Source of the DNA: Streptomyces sp. NBC_01142
GTDB taxonomy: Bacteria > Actinomycetota > Actinomycetes > Streptomycetales > Streptomycetaceae
Length of the DNA: 64,000 nt
Direction: 5' to 3'
NCBI RefSeq assembly: GCF_026341125.1
Contig: NZ_JAPEOR010000005.1
Coordinates: 62,001-126,000, forward strand
This document shows positions 63,819 to 64,000 of the stretch, one piece after another (position 1 is the first letter of the stretch; each line of letters begins with the position of its first letter). The position numbers were made by a program, and so were the translations under genes. Below the pieces are notes generated by a model. That model had not been told where the DNA came from. It was given only the letters and a program-made list of their open reading frames with translations, and made no database searches.

Positions 63819-64000
63819 TCAGCGGATGCGCGTGTGGCGGGCGGAGATGGCCGCGTCGCTCAGCACGCAGGTCGGGCAGGAGCGGGGCGTGGTGGCGGAC
63901 GACGGGCCGGACTTCCAGGTCAGGCCCCGCCCGCAGCGCCCCCATACGGATGCGATCCAGTAGTCGGCGCGCTCCTCGGCCCAGAGGCTGTCGGGGTTGC
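63819..64000 (-). CDS. Partial hypothetical protein, 5' end outside the window
   Basis: A minus-strand frame open from the right edge to a TGA at 63819, about 60 codons (SLWAEERADYWIASVWGRCG, RGLTWKSGPSSATTPRSCPT, then CVLSDAAISARHTRIR). A CPTC pair and an upstream Cys hint at a metal site. It is followed 27 bp later by the 225-aa gene in the same direction. Confidence 0.5.
   Translation of the reverse strand, partial: NPDSLWAEERADYWIASVWGRCGRGLTWKSGPSSATTPRSCPTCVLSDAAISARHTRIR

Overview
The window is GC-rich actinobacterial DNA, most like Streptomyces or Kitasatospora: strong third-position G/C, frequent GTG starts, GGAGG-type ribosome binding sites, ATGA start/stop overlaps and almost no TTA codons. 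It looks like part of a large conjugative plasmid (or plasmid-like integrative element). It holds a partition module with a centromere-like repeat array, replication-type winged-helix genes, a complete-looking Tcp-type conjugation (type IV secretion) operon, a toxin/immunity island and many plasmid hypotheticals. No rRNA, tRNA, CRISPR array or intact insertion sequence was seen. No relaxase, telomere protein or integrase was recognised, so linear, circular or integrated form cannot be decided here.

Layout. 1-6.5 kb (minus strand) carries accessory genes: an IclR-type regulator, an HNH lipoprotein, an orphan TrpA, a small SH3-like secreted protein, an LAHTG sortase-anchored protein and a coupled HAD/MFS pair. 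7.2-8.3 kb holds a C-terminally short MFS gene. 8.5-24.2 kb (minus) is the transfer region. In transcription order it encodes a DUF2637 membrane protein, a TcpA/FtsK-like translocase, TcpC-like, a small two-TM protein, TcpE-like, two degenerate P-loop paralogues, VirB4, a tiny coupled ORF, VirB6/TcpH-like, a VirB8-like protein and an NlpC/P60-type cell-wall hydrolase. 24.4-26.6 kb is a noncoding array of more than 30 perfect GGGTACCCGGGGTACCC palindromes plus variants. It sits directly downstream of a two-gene partition operon (26.7-28.9 kb) whose ParA appears to have an N-terminal ribbon-helix-helix domain. A 1-kb AT-richer intergenic region (29.0-30.1 kb) contains inverted repeats and a DnaA-box-like site and precedes the replication-type genes (30.1-34.2 kb).

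34.3-38 kb has a RapZ-C/LuxR-HTH fusion and a large Ser/Thr kinase. 38-54.5 kb is a mixed accessory region: two 2H phosphoesterases, an endo/exonuclease/phosphatase protein, an isoaspartyl-type methyltransferase plus a decayed second copy, an HD hydrolase, a YozE-like protein, DUF3307, a degenerate MinD-like ATPase and several small proteins. 55-61.9 kb is a toxin-like island: two paralogous ADP-ribosyltransferases, an Imm35-like protein, a papain-fold Tox-PL-like protein and a full NAD-dependent DNA ligase. The three toxin-like enzymes share an N-terminal CRS-x3-GGRRC module. A duplicated ligA 3' end with its terminator lies inside this island. 62-64 kb holds small plasmid hypotheticals.

Two regulatory themes cut across the window. 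A DnaA-box-like element (sense form CGGACTCTGTCCACAGGCC) sits upstream of at least nine genes, always in the same orientation to the gene. A second promoter type (TTGACA, 17-bp spacer, TAGGAT-like, with GTTTARCAATGTG in two of three cases) drives three small-gene units in the right half.
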